Below, in pieces: positions 5,872-14,514 of a stretch of DNA of 64,000 nucleotides. Source of the stretch: JBGTGG01 sp964398945 (lineage in GTDB: Bacteria > Bacteroidota > Bacteroidia > Cytophagales > Cyclobacteriaceae); contig CAYNOT010000014.1 of the NCBI GenBank assembly GCA_964398945.1, forward strand, positions 62,001-126,000, written 5' to 3'. The translations under genes were made by a program, and so were the position numbers. Each line of letters begins with the position of its first letter. The first letter of the stretch is position 1. The notes under the pieces were generated by a model. It ran no database searches. It was given only the letters and a program-made list of their open reading frames with translations, and was not told the origin of the DNA.

Positions 5872-7584
5872 TCAAAACTTCCACCTCGTCTTAAAATCCC
5901 GCGTTAACTCTTGATTCGTTAAAATAGCGCGCACCATTTCCACGGGCATACTATTTTCACGGAGCACGGCATCGTGGTATTGTTTGTAGGTCATTTTTCC
6001 AGAGTCCACCAACTCTTTTTTCATGGCATAGAACTGCATGCCACCAATCATATACGCAATTTGATAAAGTGGTCCATAGCCACCGGTGAAAGAACGTCTC
6101 ACTTCACCTTCTGCATTGGCGCGCTCGTGCCCAACGCGATCAACTAAATAATCAATGCATTGTTGTGGTGTCCATTTTCCTAAATGGTAATTCAGTGAAA
6201 AAATAATCCGCGCACAGCGGTGCATCCGCCAGAACAACATCCCAATCCGGTCTTCCGGTGATTGCGGGAATTTCATATCCCAAAGAATGAGTTCCCAATA
6301 CAATGCCCAACCTTCTGTCCAGAAAGGTGTGCGGTAAAACCGGTATTCGTGATTTCTTCTGTTCATAAACCCTTGCAAGTGATGGCCGGCAATTAATTCA
6401 TGATGCACCGTGGCGCGTGAGAAGTGTGGGTTGTTGCCGCGCATGCTCATCAGTTTATCGTCATGGTTCATTTCATCGGTAGGATAGGAAATTTGTAACA
6501 CTTCGCCACCCAGAAAGAACGGACTGATCAATTGACGTTCGGGTGGGATCATGCTCATCCGCCAGGTTTCTTCTGCAATGGGAGGGATGGTGAGCAAATC
6601 ATTTTTCTTCAGGAAGTCAATAGACTCATCGTATAATTTCAACATTGCTTCCGGTTGATAGCCCGGTGGCACGTACGCTTGCTTTACTTTTTCCTGTGCT
6701 GCTTTCCAGTCGTTGCCAAAACCCATTTCATTGGATGCTTTCAACAACTCTTTATCACACCATTCAAATTCTTTCATGGCAATTTCTACCAATTTCTCCG
6801 GGCTATAGGGAATAAATTCACTTGCCAGCAAGCGTAGCAGTTCGTCTTTACCAATTGGGTTTCCGATAATCCCGCTGCCATCATCTTTTGGCAGTGTTGA
6901 CTTGTCTACCTGTTCGGCAAGTAGTTTGGAATACTCAGTGAGCATACCATCAAGTTTTTCATAGGGTTTTTCTACCCACCAGGTAAATTCAGGATCATAT
7001 CCTTTGTAAAAATCGTGAACACTTTTCAATGCTTTTTTATGTCCGGCTATAATGCCTTCCATCCTACTGGTGAGCGATCTTGGAAAAGAAGGTTTCTCTG
7101 CTTTTACTTTAGCGGAAAGTGTGGTTAGTGTCTTGCTAATTTCATTTAGTGTAAGTGCGGTTTTCTGCCCATCCAGATGCTTTCCCCTTCTGCGTTCCAC
7201 CTCCAATGCATACAATGGTTCGGCATAGTCGATCCATTTTTTTACCTGATTGTATTCTTTCTCCTCTACCGTAATCTGAAAGAGTTGGTTTTCAAGAAAA
7301 TTGTTGATCATGATGTAATCGACTTTCCCGCCAACAGAAAATTGGTCAAACGGTAGTTGTGCAAGTTTGGATTGGTAGTCTTTGTAAAATATTTTGAACC
7401 GCTCCCTTCGTTCGGGTGCGTTGTCAATAAAATAGAAACGCGACAAACTTCCATAGTCGGCCATCAATTCAGTGGAGAGTTGGTATACCTCACTAACCGG
7501 TTGATTGCTGGTGGTTTGAGCATTCCCACTAAAGAAGAATAAACACAGAACACTGGATTGAAAAAAAAGGGGAATCCGTTTCAT
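5872..7584 (-). CDS. DUF885 family protein, putative secreted metallopeptidase
   Basis: A protein of 570 residues with a signal peptide (MKRIPLFFQSSVLCLFFFSGNAQ). It matches DUF885, a family of zinc-peptidase-like proteins. The zinc motif HHELIAGHHLQG lies at about residue 390, with a downstream Glu in TPFWTEGWALYWE, which together give an HExxH-like pattern. The rest is helical. Such proteins are exported in Bacteroidota, but their substrates are mostly unknown. It stands alone, followed by a REP-like repeat and preceded by a long non-coding stretch. Confidence 0.85.
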   Translation of the reverse strand: MKRIPLFFQSSVLCLFFFSGNAQTTSNQPVSEVYQLSTELMADYGSLSRFYFIDNAPERRERFKIFYKDYQSKLAQLPFDQFSVGGKVDYIMINNFLENQLFQITVEEKEYNQVKKWIDYAEPLYALEVERRRGKHLDGQKTALTLNEISKTLTTLSAKVKAEKPSFPRSLTSRMEGIIAGHKKALKSVHDFYKGYDPEFTWWVEKPYEKLDGMLTEYSKLLAEQVDKSTLPKDDGSGIIGNPIGKDELLRLLASEFIPYSPEKLVEIAMKEFEWCDKELLKASNEMGFGNDWKAAQEKVKQAYVPPGYQPEAMLKLYDESIDFLKKNDLLTIPPIAEETWRMSMIPPERQLISPFFLGGEVLQISYPTDEMNHDDKLMSMRGNNPHFSRATVHHELIAGHHLQGFMNRRNHEYRFYRTPFWTEGWALYWELILWDMKFPQSPEDRIGMLFWRMHRCARIIFSLNYHLGKWTPQQCIDYLVDRVGHERANAEGEVRRSFTGGYGPLYQIAYMIGGMQFYAMKKELVDSGKMTYKQYHDAVLRENSMPVEMVRAILTNQELTRDFKTRWKF

Positions 7585-8208
7585 GGATAATTTTAGTTTA
7601 GGTCGATTTCAAAAACAAAGCAGGAATAACCGGGGCTTTCCATGTCTGTAATCTACCATGCGGGTTTATGATGTTATCCTAAAATTATAATTCCATGAAC
7701 AATTGTGTGATGAGTGGTACTGAAATCGATTAAACTGGTTGATGGCATGAGTGAATTTGTTCAAACAAAGCATGCGTAAAATTCATTTGTTAACAATTAT
7801 ACGATCTCCTTAACGATTTGATAAAAACCGAATTCGTTTCAGGTAATGTCTGTCCGATACGTTTGTGAAACCATGCTCCGTGCGGCCAGCGAATTTTTAT
7901 CAATACCCTTGATGGTTTCGAAGCCCATTGCTATATCGCGCACTGATTCGTTTTTTGCACATTGACAGAACAGCATCGATACCAACCAACTGTTGTAATC
8001 TTTATGGGTACATCAGGGGCTGCTTTTCCCCTACCAGTTTGGAAATTTCTGTTGTTAACCTTTGAAATAATCTGCAAGAATAGGGTTATGTTTGTCTAAA
8101 CAAATTCATTTGCTTGTCTGGAAAAAATTTAGAGTTTAAGTCTTCAGAAAACTGACTTATCAGTCAGTAACCAGCATTCTGATGTTGGACTAATTTTGTT
8201 GATAAAGA
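7585..8208. other. 624-bp intergenic stretch without a recognised gene
   Basis: Both flanking genes start here and point away from it, so promoters of the DUF885 gene and of the SH3-NERD gene must lie inside. No tRNA, terminator, riboswitch or convincing small ORF was seen. The part near 8100-8200 is AT-rich. Confidence 0.4.
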
Positions 8209-9237
8209 ATGAAATTTAGAAAAAAATTAAGAAACGTTGTCGCAGTAGTTCTGCTCCTATGTCTCGTATCCAAAGCAATTAAAAATATAACACCTATTGC
8301 CACCGAATACTACACAGCAACAACAACATTGAATGTCAGGACTGGAGCAGGGATGGGATACCCCGTTTCTTTTACTTTAAAGGAAGGAGATGAAGTTGAA
8401 TTGTTATCAAAAGAAAATAGCTGGTACAATGTAAGATATTCGAGCAAGACGGGTTATGCACATTCGAAATTCCTAAAATTCAGTAGAGCAAATGAAATTA
8501 TATTGGAACCCGAATCGATTCCTCTGATGGAAATAGAGATTAAAATCTTCATAGGTATTCTTACTATTTTGGCTGTCTATATTCTTTATATGGCCTATAC
8601 TAAGTTATGGGAAAAATATTCATTGAAAAGAGTTACAAAATCAAATAGGGGTACACCTTCTGAAAGGAACTTGGTTTTAAAACTTTTGAAAAGAGGAATA
8701 CCTGCTGAAAATATTTTTCATGATCTTTATGTAGAAAAAAGTGTAGGCAATTTTTCACAGGTCGATTTAGTTGCTGTTTCGGAAATAGGGATTATTGTAT
8801 TTGAAGTAAAAGAATACAGTGGTTGGATTTTTGGAAGTGGAAATCAACAGACATGGACTAAAGTATTGAACTATGGAAAAGAAAAACACCGCTTCTACAA
8901 CCCTATAAAGCAAAACAATAGACATATTGTTGAATTAAGAAAGAAACTTTTCCAATTTTCTCATGTCCCATTTTATTCAGTTATTATATTTTATGGTGAT
9001 TGTGAATTAAAAGAAATCAATTTTGTGCCCAATGGAACATTTGTAGCTAAATCAAATAGGGTTTCAGAAGTTGTCGGGAAAATTTTGAAGGAGAACATTA
9101 CAGTAGATTATATTGACAAAAGCGAAGTGCTTCGAATTTTAAAAGAAGCTGTCATAAATGGAGGAATTGTCGAAAATCAAATTATTCACAGTGAAAATAT
9201 AAAGGATATGTTGGGTGAACATAGAGTGTTTGATTAA
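8209..9237 (+). CDS. Membrane protein with SH3 and NERD nuclease-like domains
   Basis: A protein of 342 residues. It has an N-terminal hydrophobic segment (about 8-25), then a bacterial SH3 domain (about 35-92; ATTTLNVRTGAGMGYP, EGDEVELL, NSWYNVRY, GYAHSKFL). A transmembrane helix follows (about 108-127), then a NERD domain (about 145-260). NERD resembles the PD-(D/E)xK nuclease fold; VDLVAVSEIGIIVFEVKEYSG supplies the Asp and the ExK pair, followed by the typical GxW...Y..P region. The topology puts SH3 outside and NERD in the cytoplasm. The cellular role of NERD proteins is not settled. The next gene is a degraded transglycosylase, 28 nt downstream, which hints at a cell-wall link. Confidence 0.8.
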   Translation: MKFRKKLRNVVAVVLLLCLVSKAIKNITPIATEYYTATTTLNVRTGAGMGYPVSFTLKEGDEVELLSKENSWYNVRYSSKTGYAHSKFLKFSRANEIILEPESIPLMEIEIKIFIGILTILAVYILYMAYTKLWEKYSLKRVTKSNRGTPSERNLVLKLLKRGIPAENIFHDLYVEKSVGNFSQVDLVAVSEIGIIVFEVKEYSGWIFGSGNQQTWTKVLNYGKEKHRFYNPIKQNNRHIVELRKKLFQFSHVPFYSVIIFYGDCELKEINFVPNGTFVAKSNRVSEVVGKILKENITVDYIDKSEVLRILKEAVINGGIVENQIIHSENIKDMLGEHRVFD

Positions 9238-9265
9238 GATTGAAGCAAAAAATATTTCATGAACC

Positions 9266-9912
9266 ATGATCAAGAAAGCGTTAATTTCAATTGGACTCAT
9301 TTTAGCCGGTATATTGATTTGCTACACAATTGAGGTTATTCTTGCCAGGACTGAAACCCCTGCTATCGTTCAAGCTGCTCTGGCTTCTGACAGGATTAAG
9401 CTTGAGCTTGCCGATTTTTCTGAAGAAGAATTGACGGTATTGTTAAAAATTCAAGACCCCAATTTCTACCATTATAAGGGGGTTGATTTTTCTACTCCGG
9501 GAGCGGGGATTACATCACTAAGTCAAGGTCTAGTAAAGATGTACTATTTTGAAAATTTTGAACTAGGGATTCAAAAAATAAAACAAACCTTAGTCGCGCG
9601 GTTTGCATTTGATGTGTTGACCCCAAAAGACACGATTCTTAAATTGTTTGTCAATGAAGTTTACCTTGGCGAAAATGGGGGCACACAATTAAGGGGTTTG
9701 AAGATGGATCCAATTCATTTTTTAAAAAACCATTTAAGAGTTTAACATGGGATGAATACCTATCAATGGTTGCGATGATTCGTGCTCCTCAGACGTATCA
9801 CTATGAAAAAAACCGGGATCAAAATTTAGATCGGGTTGCAAAGATTAAACGGATGCTGTTAGGGGAATATATCCCCGAAGATAATAGTGATTGGTTGTAC
9901 GATAGGAGGTGA
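9266..9912 (+). pseudogene. Frameshifted GT51 peptidoglycan transglycosylase-like gene
   Basis: The first frame (9266-9745, 159 codons) has a membrane anchor (about residues 5-25) and GT51-like motifs: DPNFYHYKGVDFSTPGAGIT and KDTILKLFVNEVYLG. It then runs out after ENGG. The next frame continues the family pattern at once with HTIKGFEDGSNSFFKKPF, then SLTWDEYLSMVAMIRAPQTYH, and stops at 9912. One missing G in the G5 run at 9677-9681 explains the break. The usual catalytic Glu of the first motif (EDxxFxxHxG) is Gln63 here. Either the gene is decaying, or the shift is a sequencing error in a protein without transglycosylase activity. Confidence 0.7.
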
Positions 9913-9916
9913 CAGG

Positions 9917-11035
9917 TTACCGCAATAACGCACTCGCACACCAGAGTACCGGGGCTTGTCCGTGAAAGTCGCCCACGTTGCGTTTTCTGTCGAGGTAATA
10001 TTGTCTATCGTTTTGTTTGCCGGTCCCTTCACACACTTCGGTAACATCACCATCATCATTTACGAATGTGACTAACGCCAACCATCCGTTCCGTGCCGCA
10101 TCCTCGTATTTATCTTTTTCAAGCCAGCCGTTTTTTACTCCGGTGATCATCGCAAACGCAAACATCCCTGTGCAAGAAGATTCTTCCCAGGATTCAGGAT
10201 CATCAACCAATTGTCGCCATGCCCCGGATTCGGACTGATACGAAAGCAACGTTTCCATCATTTTTTTATAGCCTTCAAAAATCCTGTTGTAATGTGGATT
10301 GTTGTTAGGAAGGACACGAAGCAGTTCGGTCATCCCGGCTGCCATCCAACCATTTCCACGGCCCCAATAAAAAGGAACATCGGGAGCGTGAAAAAAAAGT
10401 CCATTAGGCTGTTGCAATTCATTGAGATAGAACACCATTTCTTTCGCGGCACGATCAATATATTTTGTGTCACCTGTAACACGAAACGCCTGCGCTTGCA
10501 CCATCGTGATCATGTACATATCATCTATCCATAAGCGGGTTTGCCAGGTGTACCCATCGGCCATTAACTGATTTGCATTTTCAGTAAGTGTTGAGTCGGC
10601 AGGATATTCCCATTGGCTTTCTGCGTACGGCAACCCAAGTGTTTTGTACTTTTCATCTTTTGTTTGAAGGTAGAGTTCAAGCGGTACTGCGCCAAATACA
10701 TTGAAGTCAACATGGTTGGGATCAGGAAGAAGAAATGCTTCGGTGGTGAACAGTGGTTCGAACCGGTGGGCAAGTTGGCTTCTTAACCCAACATCGTCTG
10801 TTGCTTTTGCAAAGTCGAGCGCGCCATACCAGGTACATACTTCAAAGTAGGGGATATGTGGATTGCTCCCATCACCATAAACACTATGGGGGGAATTTAG
10901 AAAACGATCTGCTATTTTTTTTCCAACAACAGCAGGGGATTCTTCAGTAGCGAAGTTTTTGAGTTTGTCTTGCTGTTGACAGCTTGCAAAAGCAAAGCCC
11001 ACAAACAGGATGGTTGTTACTTTTAAATTTTTCAT
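9917..11035 (-). CDS. GH105 unsaturated glycuronyl hydrolase, lipoprotein
   Basis: A protein of 372 residues with a lipoprotein signal (AFASC). It matches glycoside hydrolase family 105 (YteR/YesR type), which removes unsaturated uronic acids from the non-reducing end of lyase products by hydration. The (alpha/alpha)6-barrel motifs RLWIDDMYMITMVQAQ (catalytic Asp region), FYWGRGNGWMAAGM and ESSCTGMFAFAM are visible. It overlaps the upstream oxidoreductase gene by 4 nt, so the two are translationally coupled. Family 105 is best known from pectin and ulvan use; inside this xylan locus it may act on unsaturated or modified glucuronyl fragments. Confidence 0.85.
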   Translation of the reverse strand: MKNLKVTTILFVGFAFASCQQQDKLKNFATEESPAVVGKKIADRFLNSPHSVYGDGSNPHIPYFEVCTWYGALDFAKATDDVGLRSQLAHRFEPLFTTEAFLLPDPNHVDFNVFGAVPLELYLQTKDEKYKTLGLPYAESQWEYPADSTLTENANQLMADGYTWQTRLWIDDMYMITMVQAQAFRVTGDTKYIDRAAKEMVFYLNELQQPNGLFFHAPDVPFYWGRGNGWMAAGMTELLRVLPNNNPHYNRIFEGYKKMMETLLSYQSESGAWRQLVDDPESWEESSCTGMFAFAMITGVKNGWLEKDKYEDAARNGWLALVTFVNDDGDVTEVCEGTGKQNDRQYYLDRKRNVGDFHGQAPVLWCASALLR

Positions 11036-12177
11036 GCAGGTATTTCAATACGTTTTCCGGTGCGCATCGCTTCATAGATCGCTTGCAAAAGTTTAACATC
11101 CCTTTTCCCCATTTCACCCGGTACGCGTGAAGGCTTGTCATCTTTAACACAAAGGGCGAAGTCATCCATTTGCAATGCTTGTTGGTTTACCTTTGGAAAA
11201 TCCATTTGTCCGTTTGATGTTGCACCTGTTTGCCCGGAATAGTTGAACGCTGATGTCAATTCAAACCAACCTTCTTCCGCTTCTGCGCGGAGGAAATTCA
11301 TTCCTTCACTGTAGCTGGTTTTGCCTTCCGTTTTTAGGCCGCTTGGCATTTCGAATTGCCAGGTAAGTGATTGCTCCACTTCACTAAAACGGGCAAGATC
11401 AGTTTTTGGCCCTTCTTGTGCTGTTACTGCGATTGGGACTTCACCACTCACGTAGCACATTCCCTGGATGCAATAAATCCCTACATCCATTAATGGGCCA
11501 CCGCCTGCCAGTTCTTTGTTCAAGCGCCAGATACCGGCTTGTGCAGGGAAACCAAAACCGGAACTGATTTTCGTTAGGCCACCAAATACTTTTTGTGTAC
11601 CGAGCCTTGCCATTTCCAGGTTGTACGGTTCGAAGTGCAAGCGATAGCCAATGGATAATTTCTTATCTGCTTTGGTGCATGCGGCAATCATCCGGTCACA
11701 ATCGGCAACGGTGATGGCCATTGGTTTTTCACAGATCACATGCTTGCCTGCTTCCGCAGCGCGCACAGTGTATTCCGCGTGCATGGAATTGGGAAGCACT
11801 ACGTAGACAATATCGATATCGGGATTGTCTTTTATGCTATCGAAGTTTTCGTAATTATAAATATTTTTATCAGGGATGTTGTAGCGTTCTTTCCACGTTG
11901 GGATTTTGGACGGAGTGCCGGTTACAATTCCTGCCAGGTAGCAATGTTCTGTTTCTTGTAAGGCAGGAGCCAATTGTCCCGCGGCATACGAACCTAGCCC
12001 AACGAGCGCAATGCCAAGTTTTTTATTTGTTTGATGGTTTGCCGTTTCGTTGCTTTCTTTTGTGGAAGTGTTCATACAACTGGCGAAGGATGTCAGCGTT
12101 GGAAGGCCAAGTGCAGAAAGGCTTACACTGTACAAAAATTTTCTTCGCGAATGGGTATTCTTTTTTGTCGATTTCAT
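11032..12177 (-). CDS. Gfo/Idh/MocA family sugar oxidoreductase, Tat-exported
   Basis: A protein of 381 residues. A twin-arginine signal (SRRKFLYSVSLSALGLP) is followed by an NAD(P)-binding Rossmann fold (GIALVGLGSYAAGQLAPAL), the EKP motif in HVICEKPMAI, and the alpha/beta dimer domain with GGGPLMDVGIYCIQG. This is the glucose-fructose oxidoreductase-like branch, which is often periplasmic with tightly bound cofactor. In this locus it may oxidise a pentose or uronic sugar, giving substrate for the nearby IlvD/Edd dehydratase, but the substrate is inferred. It heads a two-gene unit with GH105 and is preceded by the conserved leader at 12178-12282. Confidence 0.85.
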   Translation of the reverse strand: MKSTKKNTHSRRKFLYSVSLSALGLPTLTSFASCMNTSTKESNETANHQTNKKLGIALVGLGSYAAGQLAPALQETEHCYLAGIVTGTPSKIPTWKERYNIPDKNIYNYENFDSIKDNPDIDIVYVVLPNSMHAEYTVRAAEAGKHVICEKPMAITVADCDRMIAACTKADKKLSIGYRLHFEPYNLEMARLGTQKVFGGLTKISSGFGFPAQAGIWRLNKELAGGGPLMDVGIYCIQGMCYVSGEVPIAVTAQEGPKTDLARFSEVEQSLTWQFEMPSGLKTEGKTSYSEGMNFLRAEAEEGWFELTSAFNYSGQTGATSNGQMDFPKVNQQALQMDDFALCVKDDKPSRVPGEMGKRDVKLLQAIYEAMRTGKRIEIPA

Positions 12178-12282
12178 GTGTTTATAATTTTAGGTCAAGG
12201 TCACATGGAATGGCTGAAATAATCGTTTCGGTTGGTGAAAGTATTTACCGGGCCATTTCATGTGTTTATAATTTTTTTTAGT
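12178..12282 (-). promoter_or_regulatory. Conserved leader, copy 1 (upstream of the Gfo/Idh/MocA gene)
   Basis: Read on the minus strand, this region matches the leader at 27546-27631 over about 95 bp. Shared blocks are ATGAAATGGCC, GTAAATAC, TTTCACCAACCGAAA, GCCATTCCATGTGACCTTGA and TATAAACACATGAAA. Both copies hold a CCGAAA-N6-TTTC(G/A)G inverted repeat. Placement directly before three different start codons suggests a shared regulator or shared ancestry of the units. Confidence 0.65.
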
Positions 12283-12513
12283 GGGTATGTGCCTGCCCCG
12301 CCTTAGCGGGGGAATCGCATGCCTGATTATCATCGCTTTGGGTGAACTTTGTGCATGACGATTTCATCGTGGTGGTTTTTTGGTTGCAAACTGGCTATTG
12401 TTATATCTGTTTATGTTGAAATCCTGAAATCATTTCTGCGTGAATATTGGAAAGTCAAGTTAAAAAATTTTGATGTAGTATAGAAGCCTTCTTGCTATCA
12501 GATGTTTTGAGTA
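12283..12513. other. Spacer between GntP and the conserved leader
   Basis: No gene is present. A GC-rich hairpin (CCCCGC with GCGGGG, near 12296-12311) stands here without a U tract on either strand, so it is more likely a repeat remnant than a terminator. Confidence 0.35.
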
Positions 12514-13830
12514 TCAAGATATTATATTAAGTGCATCCAATAGTAGAACGCCAACCAAACCAAGGATTGCCATAGTCGTTTCCATAATAGTCCACGAAAG
12601 GAATGTTTGCTTCAAGGAAAGCCCAAGGAATTCTTTGAACATCCAAAACCCGGTATCATTGATATGCGATCCGAAAATACTTCCGGCACCAACAGAGAGT
12701 ACCATCAATTCAGGCGATGCCTGTCCGTTGAGAACCAGTGGTGCAACGATGCCTACGGCTGTCAATCCCGCAACAGTGGCCGAGCCCAACGTTACGCGAA
12801 GTAAGGCTGTTACAATCCAACCAAACAGCAATGGGTTGATTTGCCAATCGCTACTGATTGCCGTAATGTATTCACCTGTTCCGCTATCGATCAAAACTTG
12901 TTTTAATACACCACCTGCAGTGATGATCAACAGAATCATGGCGATGCCGGAAATGCCATCAGTGAGCCATCGCATGATGTCGTTCATGGATTGGTTTTGT
13001 TTCAATCCGAAAAAATAAACAGCAAGCAATACGGAAATCAGCAAGGCAATAGTAGGGTTGCCTGTGAAAAGGATGATTTTATTGAGCATGCTTTCCTGTG
13101 CAAGAAAATTTTCAGCGATAACTGCCATCGCGATAAGAAGAACGGGGAGCAAAGCAATTGCGAAACTTGAAAAAACCGATGGCTTTTGATTTTCCGGGTT
13201 TTCTGTTGAAGAATGATTGGTGTAGGAAACTTCAATATTTTTCATCAGCCGTCCAAGGCCAGGGCCTGAAATAATCGCAATAGGAATTACCAGGATCAAA
13301 CCATAGATCAATGTTAAACCAAGATCGGCCCCCAATGCATTCACCAACACAACGGGCCCCGGATGGGGTGGCAAAAAACAATGTGTCGCTGAAAGCGAGG
13401 CGGCTGTTGGAATGGCAATGTAGAGTAGCGGGAGGTTTGTTTTTTTTGCGACAGCGAAAATGAGCGGCACAAGGATTACAAAACCTGCATTGTAATAAAG
13501 CGGAAGCCCAACAAGAAAGCCGGTTAACAGCACGGCCCATTGTACATGCTTTTCACCAAACTGGTTGATCAGTGATGAACTGATTTGTCCGATGGCCCCG
13601 CTTTTCTCCAGGAATTTTCCAAGCACACCACCGAGGCAAAGGATAAGTGCAAGGCCACCGAGTGTACTGCCAACACCACTTTCAATTGATTTCAGCAATG
13701 CCATTGGCTCCATTCCCAATAGTAATCCTACAAGGATGGCCACGATGAGCAATGATAAAAAAGGGCTTATTTTTTTGTAGGTTAAATATACCTGAACAAA
13801 AATTCCGAAAGCAATGATGAGTAGCGGCAT
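12514..13830 (-). CDS. GntP family gluconate/sugar-acid permease
   Basis: A protein of 438 residues with about 12 hydrophobic segments, the usual size of GntP permeases. Typical stretches are GVGSTLGGLALILCLGGVLGKFLEKSG, ATHCFLPPHPGPV, ITAGGVLKQVLIDSG, and SVGAGSIFGSHINDTGFWMFKEF. The family carries gluconate and related sugar acids by proton symport across the inner membrane. In this cluster it probably imports aldonic or uronic acids for the dehydratase encoded upstream on the same strand. It is separated from the oxidoreductase pair by about 336 bp and from the dehydratase gene by the transposase element. Confidence 0.9.
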   Translation of the reverse strand: MPLLIIAFGIFVQVYLTYKKISPFLSLLIVAILVGLLLGMEPMALLKSIESGVGSTLGGLALILCLGGVLGKFLEKSGAIGQISSSLINQFGEKHVQWAVLLTGFLVGLPLYYNAGFVILVPLIFAVAKKTNLPLLYIAIPTAASLSATHCFLPPHPGPVVLVNALGADLGLTLIYGLILVIPIAIISGPGLGRLMKNIEVSYTNHSSTENPENQKPSVFSSFAIALLPVLLIAMAVIAENFLAQESMLNKIILFTGNPTIALLISVLLAVYFFGLKQNQSMNDIMRWLTDGISGIAMILLIITAGGVLKQVLIDSGTGEYITAISSDWQINPLLFGWIVTALLRVTLGSATVAGLTAVGIVAPLVLNGQASPELMVLSVGAGSIFGSHINDTGFWMFKEFLGLSLKQTFLSWTIMETTMAILGLVGVLLLDALNIIS

Positions 13831-13852
13831 TTTATTTTACGGGGTTAATTTT

Positions 13853-13913
13853 AAACCGTTGAAACGGTTTTATTATTTTGTTCTCCATAGCCCGGGGTTT
13901 AAACCCCGGGCTA
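13853..13913. repeat. RAYT-associated palindrome pair, copy A
   Basis: AAACCGTT/AACGGTTT is followed, after a short T-rich spacer, by a perfect palindrome with GCCCGGGG arms around TTTAAA. The same two-part unit recurs at 14436-14500 on the other side of the transposase gene in the same orientation. Confidence 0.75.
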
Positions 13914-13960
13914 TAAAATGTATTGTAATGTTTATAAAATGGTTTTAACCATTTATCCTT

Positions 13961-14413
13961 TCATTGTTTTGTGTTTTGTTCGTCATTTGAAAATCCATAT
14001 AATTTTAAGAACCGATCATATTCCTGTTGAAATGTTTTTTTCGTATGGTGTTGTTTTTGATCCCTGATGTAAACGAAAACCTTTTCCAATACAGATTCGC
14101 TTACCGAATAAGCGGCATACCCGGTTTGCCAGGCGAATTTTTCAAGGATAATGTTGTGTTCATTTATATGATGCGATGTGCTGCCTTTTACCTGTTTGAT
14201 TACCTCTGCTATTGATTTTTGCGGATTTAATAAAAACAGACAATGCACATGGTCGGGCATACCATTGATTATTCTTACAGGGCAGCCAATTTCAATGAAT
14301 TGCCCGCGCATATAATCATGAACCTGCCTTTCTGATTTTTCAGCAATCAGTGGCACCCTGTTTTTTGTTGCCCAGATGGCATGGATCCATATTTTATTAA
14401 ATGAATGCGGCAT
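13961..14413 (-). mobile_element. IS200-like REP-associated tyrosine transposase (RAYT)
   Basis: A protein of 150 residues in the Y1 single-strand transposase family. The HUH motif is in DHVHCLF (about residue 55), and the candidate catalytic Tyr is in VFVYIRDQKQHH. The N-terminus MPHSFNKIWIHAIWATKNR is typical of the Bacteroidota branch. It is flanked in direct orientation by near-identical palindrome units that are probable substrates. Family members are domesticated or semi-domesticated and spread REP palindromes. It has separated the GntP gene from the dehydratase gene. Confidence 0.9.
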
Positions 14414-14435
14414 AACGTTTTATTGCCCGTTAGTG

Positions 14436-14500
14436 AAACCGTTAAAACGGTTTTATTATTTTGTTTTCGTTATCCATTGCCCGGGGTTTAAACCCCGGGC
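14436..14500. repeat. RAYT-associated palindrome pair, copy B
   Basis: AAACCGTT/AACGGTTT, a T-rich spacer, and the GCCCGGGG palindrome around TTTAAA, as in copy A. It lies between the transposase and the end of the dehydratase gene, where it may also act as a transcription stop. Confidence 0.75.
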
Positions 14501-14514
14501 TATTTTTGTGTTTT

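Noticed and set aside
12296..12311. GC hairpin as terminator of the GntP gene
   Set aside because: No U tract follows on the minus strand, and it lies more than 200 nt past the stop.
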